This document shows, piece by piece, positions 43,998 to 53,211 of a DNA stretch of 64,000 nt. How positions within the stretch are numbered: position 1 is the stretch's first letter; each line of letters opens with the position of its first letter. The notes below the pieces were generated by a model. It did no database searches and was not told the DNA's origin. It saw only the letters and a program-made list of their open reading frames with translations. The translations under genes and the position numbers were made by a program. This DNA is from Leptolinea sp964446955 (GTDB lineage Bacteria; Chloroflexota; Anaerolineae; Anaerolineales; Anaerolineaceae), in assembly GCA_964446955.1 (NCBI GenBank), contig CAYUQJ010000010.1:1-64000 (forward strand). Direction: 5' to 3'.

Positions 43998-45008
43998 ATG
44001 CGGATCACAAAAGAGTCAATGCTTCGCCTGGCGCGCGATACAGCCGCCATTCATGCCAATCAGGATCGCAGTATTGTCTGCGCTTACCTGACCGGATCTT
44101 TGCTGACAGACGATCCCTTCATCGGGGGAACCACAGATATTGATCTATTCTATGTCCACGCGGATACGCCGCAAAAAACGCGTGAGGTTCGCTACCTGAG
44201 CGATGATGTCACTTTGGACATCGCTCACATTGAACAGGCGCGATTTCAGCAACCGCGTCATCTGCGGGCAGATGCCTGGCTGGGTCCATTTCTATGCGCC
44301 AAACCGAGAGTATTGCTCGATTCGAATCACTGGTTTGAATTTACCGAGGCAAGCGTAGCCGCCCAATTCTACCGTCCGGAGTATGTTCTGGAACGGGCCC
44401 GTCCGCTGGCCGCGGCTGCCCGCCAGACCTGGATGGATTTTCACCTGGCGCAACCAGAACCATCACCGGTAAATGTGATGAGATATCTTGACTGCCTGCA
44501 AAATGCCGGCAACGCCATAGCCCTTCTCAGTGGTCTTCCATTGACAGAACGCCGGTTTTTCCCCGGTATCCCTGAACGGGCGGAGAAGGTAAACCGACCT
44601 GATCTGGCCTCTTCCTTTAAATCATCCATACTCCCTTCGACGATATCCGATCTGGAATGGACCCAATGGCTCACATCATGGGAGCAGGCAATGTCCAAGG
44701 CCGCAGACATGCCGGACTGCCCCGTCAGTATGGCTGCTCCCCGTATCCGGTATTACACCCGCGCTGTTGCCGATCTATCAGATGAGAAACCAGAAGCGGC
44801 TGCGTGGATAATGGTACGAAAATGGACCCGCGCGATAGCTCATTTGCCAACCGATCCTTTTATCGCGAAAAACTGGAAGATGGCGTGCAAGGAATTTCTT
44901 CAAATAGATGAATCATTTGATTCAATGTGGGATCAATTGGATGCGCTGTTGGATACCGTTGAAGAAACTCTGGATACGTTTGCATCAGACAACGGTCTTT
45001 CCGAATGA
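43998..45008 (+). CDS. Nucleotidyltransferase-fold protein
   Basis: The 336-residue protein has the polymerase-beta-type motif TGSLLTDDPFIGGTTDID (G-S...D-x-D) near residue 32, followed by strand TLDIAHIE with a third acidic residue. The C-terminal part is helical and may bind the substrate, as in aminoglycoside or protein nucleotidyltransferases. gggaagga precedes the ATG. It is 45 bases after the kinase gene and just before the DnaA-box cluster. Substrate unknown. Confidence 0.8.
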   Translation: MRITKESMLRLARDTAAIHANQDRSIVCAYLTGSLLTDDPFIGGTTDIDLFYVHADTPQKTREVRYLSDDVTLDIAHIEQARFQQPRHLRADAWLGPFLCAKPRVLLDSNHWFEFTEASVAAQFYRPEYVLERARPLAAAARQTWMDFHLAQPEPSPVNVMRYLDCLQNAGNAIALLSGLPLTERRFFPGIPERAEKVNRPDLASSFKSSILPSTISDLEWTQWLTSWEQAMSKAADMPDCPVSMAAPRIRYYTRAVADLSDEKPEAAAWIMVRKWTRAIAHLPTDPFIAKNWKMACKEFLQIDESFDSMWDQLDALLDTVEETLDTFASDNGLSE

Positions 45009-45310
45009 AAAACTGTGGATAAATCGATAAAAACTGTGGATAACTGCCCCTAACTGTGGATAACTTCGCATAATCTAACAGGGAAGTAGTGGATGAATGG
45101 AACCTTTTATCCACTACTTTTTTATATTTTTGTAGAAAAGAGCAATTCTGATTTTGTTTTATCTATCCTATTTTTTTATCCCATTCTATCCACAATCTTT
45201 TCAACAAATGGGATATCAATGAAATCCCATATATGGTGGTGAAAAAGTGGCGCAAAAGCTTTATATAAGGAAATCAAAGAAAAATCTCCGTTTATCCACA
45301 TATCCCCAGT
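45009..45310. other. DnaA-box cluster, candidate replication origin
   Basis: Three perfect TGTGGATAA boxes at 45014, 45035 and 45055 are spaced 21 and 20 bases apart, about two helical turns. A perfect TTATCCACA in the other direction is at 45292-45300; near matches are at 45107 (TTATCCACT) and 45186 (CTATCCACA). Between them lies an AT-rich stretch (45117-45180) suitable for unwinding. No gene occupies 45009-45512. The dnaA gene is not in the window, but dnaN and parS sites are. Confidence 0.72.
45084..45119 (+). terminator. Hairpin with T-run inside the candidate origin
   Basis: The arms aagtagtggat and atccactactt form an 11-base stem with a 14-base loop, followed by tttttatattttt. It can terminate the upstream nucleotidyltransferase gene. 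It also carries a DnaA-like box in each arm, so it may serve the origin. Confidence 0.55.
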
Positions 45311-45439
45311 GCCTACTAATATTACGAAATCCATTTACATAACAAATTAAGTTAAGGATGATTGTCTTTTCACAGTCAAATTCATAAATAAGAAGAACCC
45401 TCCTCAATAATTAATAGGCTTGAATTTGATAGTTTTTGT

Positions 45440-45468
45440 TTGCTTCCCCGGTTCATATAAAGTATCAT
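45440..45468 (+). promoter_or_regulatory. Sigma70-type promoter for galT-galK
   Basis: TTGCTT (45440-45445) and TATCAT (45463-45468) are 17 bases apart and lie 45 bases before the galT ATG. The same -35 box and spacing recur upstream of spoVS. Confidence 0.55.
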
Positions 45469-45512
45469 AGGGAAAATCTTTTCCCTATAAAGTTCTATAA
45501 GGTAAATGAATT

Positions 45513-46565
45513 ATGATTTCCACCTCACACCGTCGATTTAATCCATTAACCGGTGAATGGGTTCTTGTTTCCCCTCATCGCGCGAAACGTCCCTGGCTGG
45601 GTCAGGTGGAAAAAGCTGTTCCTAATTCATTGCCGGCATACGACCCAAATTGTTATCTTTGTCCAGGCAATTTGCGGGCGGGCGGGATCAAAAATGACAA
45701 TTACACAGGCACGTATGTGTTTGATAATGATTTTGCCGCGCTTCTTCCGCCGGAAAATGGAATCCTGGAAGAAGATGATCATCCACTAATGAAAGCTTCA
45801 TTGGAAACAGGCATCTGTCGGGTGGTTTGTTTTTCACCGCGGCATGATCTGTCACTGCCTCAAATGGAACTGCCTGCTATTCATTCTGTCATTGAAACAT
45901 GGACACGAGAATCGGTGGAGCTGGCTTCCCGTGATGATATTGTTTATGTTCAGGTATTTGAAAATAAAGGTGCGGTGATGGGATGTTCAAATCCACATCC
46001 TCACAGCCAGATATGGGCACAGTCACAAATTCCCAACGAACCAGCCAAAGAACTGTCCAGCCAGGGGATGTACTATGGGGAGAATAACCGTCGATTATTG
46101 CACGATTACCTTGAGGAAGAGCACCGCCGAAAAGAACGGTTGATATCCGTAAATGACCACTTCACGGCACTGGTTCCTTTCTGGGGAATCTGGCCATTTG
46201 AAATACTGGTCATTGCCCATTCAAACGCGCAGAAACTGGATGACCTCACTCCGGCTGAAGTTGAATCACTGGCAGATATTTTCAAGAGGGTCACTATTCG
46301 CTACGATAATCTATTTGAGACATCCTTCCCGTATTCCATGGGGTTCCATCAATCTCCCGCGGATGGGAAAGATCATCCGGAATGGGTATTGCACGCCCAT
46401 TTTTATCCGCCGTTGCTTCGTTCGGCCACGGTCAAAAAATTTATGGTTGGGTATGAACTGCTTTCCATGCCGCAGCGTGATATCACCCCTGAAGTTGCGG
46501 CTGACCGCTTGAGGGAACTTTCCGATACGGTTCATTACAGCACCGTTGAATCATCATCAATCTGA
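45513..46565 (+). CDS. galT: Galactose-1-phosphate uridylyltransferase
   Basis: The 350-residue enzyme swaps UMP between UDP-glucose and galactose-1-phosphate. The zinc-type Cys pair CYLCPG, the loop FDNDFAALLP, and the catalytic His motif NPHPHSQIWAQ are present, and a second HIT-like half follows (GFHQSPADGKDHPEWVLHAH). galK follows after 15 bases in the same operon, and galE is across the candidate origin. Confidence 0.94.
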   Translation: MISTSHRRFNPLTGEWVLVSPHRAKRPWLGQVEKAVPNSLPAYDPNCYLCPGNLRAGGIKNDNYTGTYVFDNDFAALLPPENGILEEDDHPLMKASLETGICRVVCFSPRHDLSLPQMELPAIHSVIETWTRESVELASRDDIVYVQVFENKGAVMGCSNPHPHSQIWAQSQIPNEPAKELSSQGMYYGENNRRLLHDYLEEEHRRKERLISVNDHFTALVPFWGIWPFEILVIAHSNAQKLDDLTPAEVESLADIFKRVTIRYDNLFETSFPYSMGFHQSPADGKDHPEWVLHAHFYPPLLRSATVKKFMVGYELLSMPQRDITPEVAADRLRELSDTVHYSTVESSSI

Positions 46566-46580
46566 AATAAGGAACACAAC

Positions 46581-47756
46581 ATGGATCTATCGCAGAAGGT
46601 AATTGACCGGTTCGAAAAGAGATTTGGGAAAAAACCAGAGCACGTTGCACAGGCACCCGGCCGGGTCAATTTACTGGGAGAACATGTTGACTATAACGAT
46701 GGATTCGTCCTTCCGGCGGCCATTAATCTCGCCACATGGATCGCGTTTTCACCCTCCGGTTCTGATACGAACACGCTTTTTGCCCTCGATCTAAATGAAG
46801 AAACCGTTTTTACCCTTGAAGGAATTTCAACAAAAACAGATATTAACCGCGTTGAGATCGCTGACTGGGTTAAATATCCCGCTGGCATGGCCTGGGCATT
46901 GCAGGAAAAAGGTTATTCGGTTGAAGGTATGAATGCCGTCTTCTCATCAGACGTTCCACGTGGAGCCAGCCTCAGTTCATCCGCGTCTGTCGAAATGACT
47001 TTCGGGACAGCCTGGCAAGCATTGGGTGGGTGGACGATTAAACCGATGGAAATGGCGCTGATTGGGCAACGGGCTGAGAATCAGTATGTGGGAATGAATT
47101 GTGGCATCATGGACCAGTTTGCGTCGGCATGTGGGGAAAAGGACAGGCTGCTACTTCTTGATTGCCGCAGTCTGGAATACCGTACTCTCCCACTTCCATC
47201 CGACGTCTCCATTATCATCGCAGATACATCCGTACGGCGTACACTTCTCGGAAGCGCGTACAACAAACGCCGGGAATCCTGTGAAGAAGCTGTCCGTTTG
47301 TTGGATGCAAAAATCGAAGGGTTGAAATCTCTGCGTGATATACGGGTGGAAGAATTCGAAAAGTACGCGGATATACTCCCGCAGGAAACCAGAATGCGCG
47401 CGCGTCATGTGGTTAATGAGATCGAGCGTACCACCCAGTCGATTCCATTGCTGGAAAAAGGTGATATTCCTGCATTTGGCCGCTTGATGAATGAATGTCA
47501 TGCATCTCTGCGAGACCTGTATGAAGTTTCCGGACCGGAATTGGATTTGATGGCGAGGCTCGCACAGGTTCTTCCCGGTTGTTATGGCGCACGCCAGACC
47601 GGCGGGGGATTTGCCGGATGTACTGTCAATCTGGTGGAGAAGAAACATAGCGAAGATTTTTGCCGGACACTTTCCGATCAATATAAAAAACAGACCGGGC
47701 TAAACCCGTCTGTGTATATATGCGAAGCAGCACGCGGTGCGTTTCTGTTGAAATGA
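46581..47756 (+). CDS. galK: Galactokinase
   Basis: The 391-residue GHMP kinase phosphorylates galactose. The galactokinase signature PGRVNLLGEHVDYNDG, the ATP loop PRGASLSSSASVE, the catalytic Asp in GIMDQFASACG and the C-terminal motif ARQTGGGFAGC are all present. It is cotranscribed with galT. Confidence 0.95.
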   Translation: MDLSQKVIDRFEKRFGKKPEHVAQAPGRVNLLGEHVDYNDGFVLPAAINLATWIAFSPSGSDTNTLFALDLNEETVFTLEGISTKTDINRVEIADWVKYPAGMAWALQEKGYSVEGMNAVFSSDVPRGASLSSSASVEMTFGTAWQALGGWTIKPMEMALIGQRAENQYVGMNCGIMDQFASACGEKDRLLLLDCRSLEYRTLPLPSDVSIIIADTSVRRTLLGSAYNKRRESCEEAVRLLDAKIEGLKSLRDIRVEEFEKYADILPQETRMRARHVVNEIERTTQSIPLLEKGDIPAFGRLMNECHASLRDLYEVSGPELDLMARLAQVLPGCYGARQTGGGFAGCTVNLVEKKHSEDFCRTLSDQYKKQTGLNPSVYICEAARGAFLLK

Positions 47757-47840
47757 ACAAATTTTTATTTTGTTTGTACGCTATATAAACGAAATCCTGT
47801 CTAATTTAGTAAATTGGTCTAAAAAAGCATGTTTTTACGC

Positions 47841-47869
47841 TTGCTTATATGAAAAATCTTCTGTATGAT
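47841..47869 (+). promoter_or_regulatory. Sigma70-type promoter for spoVS
   Basis: TTGCTT (47841-47846) and TATGAT (47864-47869) have a 17-base spacer and lie about 80 bases before the spoVS ATG. Confidence 0.55.
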
Positions 47870-47949
47870 ACATTAGAAGAAGGTTAATTTATAGCCCCTA
47901 TAAATAGAAGCATACAGCCTAAAAATCCGGAAAGACAAGGAGGAGTACG

Positions 47950-48210
47950 ATGGATATCATCAAAGTGAAAGCTACCTCCCGCACAGCCGCCGTAGCAGGG
48001 GCGATTGCCGGGGTGATCCGCGAAAAGAAACATGCCGAGGTTCAAGCGATCGGCGCGGGGGCAGTCAATCAGGCGGTAAAAGCTCTGGTTCTGGCGAAAG
48101 GGTATCTGGAAGAAGAAAACGTTTCCATTGTATGTGCCCCGGAATTTGTGGATGTGGATATTGATGGCAAGGTAAGGACAGCCATCAAGCTGATCGTCGA
48201 ACCCCGGTAA
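47950..48210 (+). CDS. spoVS: Stage V sporulation protein S
   Basis: The 86-residue protein matches SpoVS over its full length (IIKVKATSRTAAVAGAIAGV, then VQAIGAGAVNQAVKALVLAKG and SIVCAPEFVDVDIDGK). It has an Alba-like fold and may bind nucleic acid. It occurs in many non-sporulating bacteria, including Chloroflexota and Deinococcota; no other sporulation gene is in the window. The ribosome site aaggagg is strong. Confidence 0.95.
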   Translation: MDIIKVKATSRTAAVAGAIAGVIREKKHAEVQAIGAGAVNQAVKALVLAKGYLEEENVSIVCAPEFVDVDIDGKVRTAIKLIVEPR

Positions 48211-48229
48211 ATTAATACAGTAGGATATT

Positions 48230-48874
48230 TCATTGACCGATGGAAAAGACGACCTCATCTTTTCCGGTCAATTTCTGTTGCACACGGTTGGCGATCAAAT
48301 CAAGGTGATCCGGTTTGACCACATAATCCAGCTCATCGGCAGGGATGGTTAATACCGGGCAGAGTGTGAATGATTCGATCCATTCTTCGTAGAGACGATT
48401 CACGCGTGATAGATAATCCGGGCTGATGGACCGCTCATAGTCACGGTTGCGTAAAGCGATCCGTTTGATCAGTGTATCCAAGGAAGCGCGTAAATAGATC
48501 ACCAGGTCGGGCGGTGGAAGGAATTCGACCAGTGTGCTGTAAAGTGAGCGGTACGTATCATGGTCCCGATCGCTCAAATGGCCCTGTAGATTAAGATTAC
48601 GGGCGAATACTTCTGCGTCTTCATATATGCTGCGGTCCTGGATGACCGATCCGGCATGATGCAAAATCTGGTAATGGATGTGAAGACGCCGCGAAAGGAA
48701 GAAAACCTGTGATTGAAAGCTCCAACGGCTCATATCACGGTAGAAATCGGGAAGATACGGATTGTCCGTTTCCGGTTCATAGAATGGCTGCCAGTCAAGC
48801 TTCTGGCAGAGCATGGAAACCAGAGTGGATTTTCCCACCCCGATGTTTCCAGCGACTACAATGAATTTTTTCAT
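48230..48874 (-). CDS. Deoxynucleoside kinase
   Basis: The 214-residue enzyme has P-loop AGNIGVGKST, the D-R-S motif in VIQDRSIYEDAEVFARNL, and lid RIALRNRDYERSI. It is a paralogue of the kinase at 43314-43952 but retains the classical D-R-S triad, so the two may divide purine and pyrimidine deoxynucleosides as in some Firmicutes. It converges on spoVS with 19 bases between stops. Confidence 0.92.
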   Translation of the reverse strand: MKKFIVVAGNIGVGKSTLVSMLCQKLDWQPFYEPETDNPYLPDFYRDMSRWSFQSQVFFLSRRLHIHYQILHHAGSVIQDRSIYEDAEVFARNLNLQGHLSDRDHDTYRSLYSTLVEFLPPPDLVIYLRASLDTLIKRIALRNRDYERSISPDYLSRVNRLYEEWIESFTLCPVLTIPADELDYVVKPDHLDLIANRVQQKLTGKDEVVFSIGQ

Positions 48875-48938
48875 GGGCAGGTCCTCCCCGAAGAAATATT
48901 GCTCCCATTATAACCACCCTGGTTGGGGAAAACAAAAA

Positions 48939-48956
48939 GGCAACCCGCGGGCTGCC
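48939..48956 (-). terminator. Terminator after the ferredoxin gene
   Basis: On the minus strand ggcagcccgcgggttgcc forms an 8-base stem with one G-T pair, followed by tttttgtttt. It lies 35 bases after the ferredoxin stop. Confidence 0.72.
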
Positions 48957-48990
48957 TCATCGTTGGTACCTCTATTTGGAATTCTACAGA

Positions 48991-49164
48991 TTATGCGGGG
49001 TGAATGGAATCAGTCGGGCAGACATCCACACAGGCCGCGCAGTCAACACACTTCGCTTCATCAATAACCATGTTGCCATCGATCTCGGAGATTGCGCCTT
49101 CAGGGCATTCCGCTTCGCAAGCGCCGCAGTTGATGCAGGTGTCGATATCAATTTTATGTGCCAT
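48991..49164 (-). CDS. 2[4Fe-4S] ferredoxin
   Basis: ATG 49164 follows aggaagg. The 57-residue protein has two classical cluster motifs, CINCGACEAECPEG and CVDCAACVDVCPTD, with eight Cys. It is a soluble low-potential electron carrier. It stands alone with its own terminator. It could supply the flavodiiron protein or other redox enzymes. Confidence 0.93.
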   Translation of the reverse strand: MAHKIDIDTCINCGACEAECPEGAISEIDGNMVIDEAKCVDCAACVDVCPTDSIHPA

Positions 49165-49375
49165 GAGTTTTCCTTCCTCTTGTGCTTCAAATTGCAAGTA
49201 TTTTACTCTCGCATTCTTACAAAGTGAAGAGTATCACAACTGGATAAAGCAAGTCAATAAATTCGTAATAAAAAACGTAATTATATTTACGGGTAAAATG
49301 TCACTAATTTCATCAAGAAGAAATAGTCCTTCAACGTGTGTATATCATCGCGTTGTAGTATGATTCAGCTATCCC

Positions 49376-50314
49376 ATGAAGACTGTCGACCTTGTCATTC
49401 CCGTTTTTAATGAAGAAGAGGTCATCGAACTCTTTCACACAAAACTGGCAGAGATATTGAAATCGCTGCCGTATGTGTTTACCATCCGTTATGTTAATGA
49501 TGGATCCAATGATGGAACATCAGATAAGCTGGCCGGTATATTACAAATAGACCAGCGAGTGCAGGTGCTTGAACTCAGCCGTAACTTTGGACATCAGGCA
49601 GCCCTAACAGCCGGATTGGACCGGGCTCACGCCGACTATGTTATTTCTATGGACGCGGATGGACAGCACCCCCCGGAAATGATCGGTGAGATGCTTGAAT
49701 TGGCTGAGAACGGTTATGACATTGTGCTAACAGAACGAATGGATACGGAATCGACATCCGCGTTCAAGCGTTGGACATCCAGTTCGTTCTACCGGTTGAT
49801 CAACCGGATCGGCAGCACGCAAATCACCCCCGGCGCGGCCGATTTCCGGCTGCTCACCCGGCAGGTGGTGGAAGCCCTTCGTTCCATGCCGGAATACCAC
49901 CGTTTCTTGCGCGGTATGGTGGCATGGGTGGGGTATAAGAGCGTTATATTGCCGTACACTCCGCCGCCGCGCATGGCGGGCAAGTCCAAATATTCGCTGG
50001 GAAAGATGCTGCGCCTGAGCATGGATGCCATCTTCTCCTTCTCACTGGTTCCGCTTTACATTGGAATTTCCCTGGGACTGTTGATGCTGTTCCTGGCTCT
50101 GGTCGAGATGATCTATGTTCTCAGCTTCTGGGTGACGGGCAACATCAGCAATCTGGCTCCCGGTTGGAGCTCGCTGATGTTCATCATTCTGATCGTCGGC
50201 GGTTTCCTGATGATCTCCATCGGGGTGATCGGTGTGTATATCGGGTATATCTTCCAGGAGGTCAAAGGCCGGCCGGTGTACCTGGTACGTGAACACGCGG
50301 ATGATCCGGACTAG
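49376..50314 (+). CDS. Family 2 glycosyltransferase with two membrane helices
   Basis: The 312-residue protein is of DPM1/GtrB/ArnC type, moving a sugar from a nucleotide to a lipid carrier at the cytoplasmic face. The N-terminal GT-A domain has VIPVFNEEEVIE, the D-x-D motif SMDADGQHPPEM and loop GAADFRLLTRQV; the C-terminal part has two helices (about 223-252 and 264-287). No clear ribosome site is seen and the leader is short. The following membrane protein gene overlaps its end by 14 bases, so the two probably act together on a lipid-linked sugar. Confidence 0.88.
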   Translation: MKTVDLVIPVFNEEEVIELFHTKLAEILKSLPYVFTIRYVNDGSNDGTSDKLAGILQIDQRVQVLELSRNFGHQAALTAGLDRAHADYVISMDADGQHPPEMIGEMLELAENGYDIVLTERMDTESTSAFKRWTSSSFYRLINRIGSTQITPGAADFRLLTRQVVEALRSMPEYHRFLRGMVAWVGYKSVILPYTPPPRMAGKSKYSLGKMLRLSMDAIFSFSLVPLYIGISLGLLMLFLALVEMIYVLSFWVTGNISNLAPGWSSLMFIILIVGGFLMISIGVIGVYIGYIFQEVKGRPVYLVREHADDPD

Positions 50315-52283
50315 ACAGCCGCGGCTGATTGACCGCATGGTGAACAGGTTTCGTTTCCATCCATGGATGGTACCGATTGGACTGCTGGTCGTTTGTTTTG
50401 CCGCTTACGGCATCCTTTTCCCGTTCCTCGGATGGTACTGGGACGAATGGCCCATCACCTGGATCGCCCAAAAGCTCGGCCCGGACGGACTGGCGCGGTA
50501 CTTTGAGACCAATCGCCCCTACTGGGGGCTGATCTACCGTTACACCACTGCGCTGCTGGGTGCTGTTCCGTGGCACTGGCAGCTTTTCGGATTGTTCTGG
50601 CGCTGGCTGGGAGCCGTGCTGGTGTGGGCTATCGTCCGCACTGTGTGGCCCGGGCGCGAGTTTCGCGCGCTGGCCTCCGGTCTTTTCTTTGCCGTGTGGC
50701 CGTCATTTACCCAGCAGTCCATCGCCATGATGTACGGCCATTTCTTCATCGTTTTCGACTGCTTTCTGGCTTCGCTGTGGCTCAACCTGAAAGCGCTGGA
50801 CCATCCGCGTACGAAATACGCTTTGATGGCGATCGGGCTGCCATTGGCAGCGCTCAACCTGATGGCCATGGAATACTTCTTTCTGCTGGAATCATTGCGT
50901 CCGTTGTTCATTTTTGCTGCTGTAACAGAGCGAAAAGCGGATATGAATCTCAAACCACGTATCAAAATGGCTGCTTTATACTGGCTGCCGTTCCTGTTTG
51001 TGTTTGGCGGTGTGGGATACTGGCGGGCGTTCCTTTTCCCGCACCAGACTCACAACTACCAGCCGGTTCTGGTGGCTTCACTCAAGGAAGACCCGCTGCA
51101 GACCATAGGTGAACTGTTGGCGACAGCGGGCAAGGATATCTGGACGATCCTGGTCTCTGCCTGGGGACAGGTGCTCCGGCTGCCGGAGCCCACGCTGTTC
51201 AGCAACCGCACATCACTGGCGTACTGGATCGGACTGGCACTTATACTCTTACTGATCGCGGGGTTGGCGTTGCTTTCGAACCGGGCTTCAGTGAAAAGAT
51301 GGAACGGAAACTTGTACCTCATCGCGCTCGCCGGGCTGATCGCCGCCGGAATCCCCTTCTGGGTGACCGGACTGCCGGTGGGGCTGGGGTTTCCCAATGA
51401 CCGCTTCACCCTGCCATTTCTTTTGGGAGCCGCCCTGCTGCTGTCCGGGCTGCTAGAGCTGATTCCCAACCGAATTGGATTGCGTGCCGTGGTGACTGCG
51501 TTGCTGGTTTCAGCGGCCGTAGGGTTGCAGGTGCAGACCTGTTTCGCCTACCGCAAGGACTGGAACACCCAACGCAACCTGTTCTGGCAGTTAAGCTGGC
51601 GCGCACCGTCCCTGCAAAAGGGGACAGCCATGGTAACCACAGACCTGCCCTTCCGGTATTTCAGCGACAATTCTCTGGTGGCGCCCCTCAACTGGATATA
51701 CGCGCCGGACAACCACACGCAGGACATGGACTACATGTTTTATTATGCCTCGGTGCGCAAAGACCGCGCCCTCAAGCTGAAGCCGGGGCAGGAGATATTC
51801 CAGGGATACCTGGCCGCGGATTTCACCGGCAGCAGCGACCAGTTGTTGATGGTCGACTTCCAGCCACCGGCCTGTCTGCGCGTGCTTGACCCAGACTACG
51901 ACCCGGTCAACCCGCTGCTACCGCCGTTGATGCGGGAGGCGGCAAAATACAGCAATCAGGCAGTAATTAACACCACATCACCCATAGTACGGATGGATTG
52001 GGACATATTCGGCCCTGAACCGGCGCACGGCTGGTGCTATTACTTTGAGAAAGCCAGCCTGCTGGCGCAGCAGGGCGACTGGCAGAGCGCCGCCGGGCTG
52101 GGCGATGAGGCATTCGCGCTGGGGGATTATCCCAACGACCCGATGGAGCGATTTGTGTTCATTGAAGCTTACGCTCGCACCGGGAAGATGGAACGCGCCC
52201 GCGAGTTGAGCGACGAGGTGATGAAGATCACCCCGCTGGTCAAGGCGCCGCTGGACAGGCTGTGGGAGCGGATCCGGGAGTGA
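50301..52283 (+). CDS. Large polytopic membrane protein, possible GT-C glycosyltransferase
   Basis: ATG 50301 overlaps the end of the glycosyltransferase gene; ATG 50337 is an alternative. The 660-residue protein has about ten hydrophobic helices in the first 430 residues, with an acidic pair after helix 1 (GWYWDEWPITWI) typical of the first loop of GT-C enzymes. The last 220 residues are soluble and end in a TPR-like pair (ASLLAQQGDWQSAAGLGDEA, then EAYARTGKMERARELSDEV). The GT-C link is inferred from topology and from the adjacent GtrB-like gene; the substrate is unknown. Confidence 0.7.
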   Translation: MIRTRQPRLIDRMVNRFRFHPWMVPIGLLVVCFAAYGILFPFLGWYWDEWPITWIAQKLGPDGLARYFETNRPYWGLIYRYTTALLGAVPWHWQLFGLFWRWLGAVLVWAIVRTVWPGREFRALASGLFFAVWPSFTQQSIAMMYGHFFIVFDCFLASLWLNLKALDHPRTKYALMAIGLPLAALNLMAMEYFFLLESLRPLFIFAAVTERKADMNLKPRIKMAALYWLPFLFVFGGVGYWRAFLFPHQTHNYQPVLVASLKEDPLQTIGELLATAGKDIWTILVSAWGQVLRLPEPTLFSNRTSLAYWIGLALILLLIAGLALLSNRASVKRWNGNLYLIALAGLIAAGIPFWVTGLPVGLGFPNDRFTLPFLLGAALLLSGLLELIPNRIGLRAVVTALLVSAAVGLQVQTCFAYRKDWNTQRNLFWQLSWRAPSLQKGTAMVTTDLPFRYFSDNSLVAPLNWIYAPDNHTQDMDYMFYYASVRKDRALKLKPGQEIFQGYLAADFTGSSDQLLMVDFQPPACLRVLDPDYDPVNPLLPPLMREAAKYSNQAVINTTSPIVRMDWDIFGPEPAHGWCYYFEKASLLAQQGDWQSAAGLGDEAFALGDYPNDPMERFVFIEAYARTGKMERARELSDEVMKITPLVKAPLDRLWERIRE

Positions 52284-52299
52284 TATCTCAAGAGGGAAA

Positions 52300-53211
52300 A
52301 TGAAAACAAGATTCTCTGAACAGGATGTGTTTAAGTTTTCAGAATTCTGTAAACATAAATTGCCACTAGCCACAGCAAATATCAGGGATGAATACTTTTA
52401 TGCAAGTATCCCTCTTTGCGTAATTGACGCGGTGTTTTCTATCAGTGCAAATTACAACTCGACAATACGGGTTGTTGAACGGGTATGCCGCTATTTTTCC
52501 GTACCGCAACTGGATCGTGAAAGACATTTGAACCTTCAAAACCAATTCACCGTATCCAATTTATTGCAAGCTTATGATAAATTGGGAATTGAGCGTATGA
52601 CTTCGGAGGTATTTCAAAACCGGCAGAGAACATCGACCACTAGCGGGATATTGAAATCCGAATCCGTATACCGGTTTTGCCAAATACTAAAAATTTTTGA
52701 GGTAGATAACTTTGGTGATATTTCGAAGATTTTAAATAATGAAGATTTTTCCACCAAGATAAGACAAATACCAGGACAGACAAGCGGGATTTCCCTCCGT
52801 TATTTTTTTATGCTGGTAGGGGATGATTCTTACATAAAACCAGACCGGATGTTAGACAGGTTCATTGAATCAGCGATAGGTAAGAATCTGGATATAAACG
52901 ACAGCCAGGACTTGATCATGAAGTCGATAAATCTATTAACAGTAGAGTTTCCTCAAATAACTCCGCGATTGTTGGATAACCTGATGTGGTCATACCAACG
53001 AGAAAAACCGTACGATTTTCGTGAAGCTAAGAAGGGTGCTCATAATCCCCTATCGCCAGAGAAAAGCGAAATTCGTATTCGACTTGATACAGATATTGTA
53101 GAATGGTTCAGAAGTCAAGAAGAGTATAAAGGTGGTGGCAATTATCAGGAGACAATGAATCGAGTGTTACGTCAATATATAGAATACTATAAGAATAAAC
53201 ACTCAGCGTAG
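52300..53211 (+). CDS. Conserved helical protein with BrnA-like C-terminal domain
   Basis: The first 240 residues form a conserved helical domain (LPLATANIRDEYFYASIPLC, then EVFQNRQRTSTTSGILKSE and IPGQTSGISLRYFFML). The IPGQ-x-SGISL part resembles the helix-hairpin-helix turn of base-excision repair enzymes, but no catalytic residues are clear. The last 45 residues (IRIRLDTDIVEWFRSQ, then YQETMNRVLRQYIEYY) look like the ribbon-helix-helix of BrnA antitoxins. No BrnT toxin gene is adjacent. Its TAG stop lies inside the first repeat unit downstream. Confidence 0.65.
   Translation: MKTRFSEQDVFKFSEFCKHKLPLATANIRDEYFYASIPLCVIDAVFSISANYNSTIRVVERVCRYFSVPQLDRERHLNLQNQFTVSNLLQAYDKLGIERMTSEVFQNRQRTSTTSGILKSESVYRFCQILKIFEVDNFGDISKILNNEDFSTKIRQIPGQTSGISLRYFFMLVGDDSYIKPDRMLDRFIESAIGKNLDINDSQDLIMKSINLLTVEFPQITPRLLDNLMWSYQREKPYDFREAKKGAHNPLSPEKSEIRIRLDTDIVEWFRSQEEYKGGGNYQETMNRVLRQYIEYYKNKHSA

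Noticed and set aside
50540..50965. Minus-strand open frame opposite the polytopic membrane protein
   Set aside because: Shadow frame; the + strand has consistent helices and coupling to the glycosyltransferase.
52300..53211. Complete BrnTA toxin-antitoxin module
   Set aside because: No BrnT-like gene lies on either side, and the BrnA-like part is only the last 45 residues of a larger protein.
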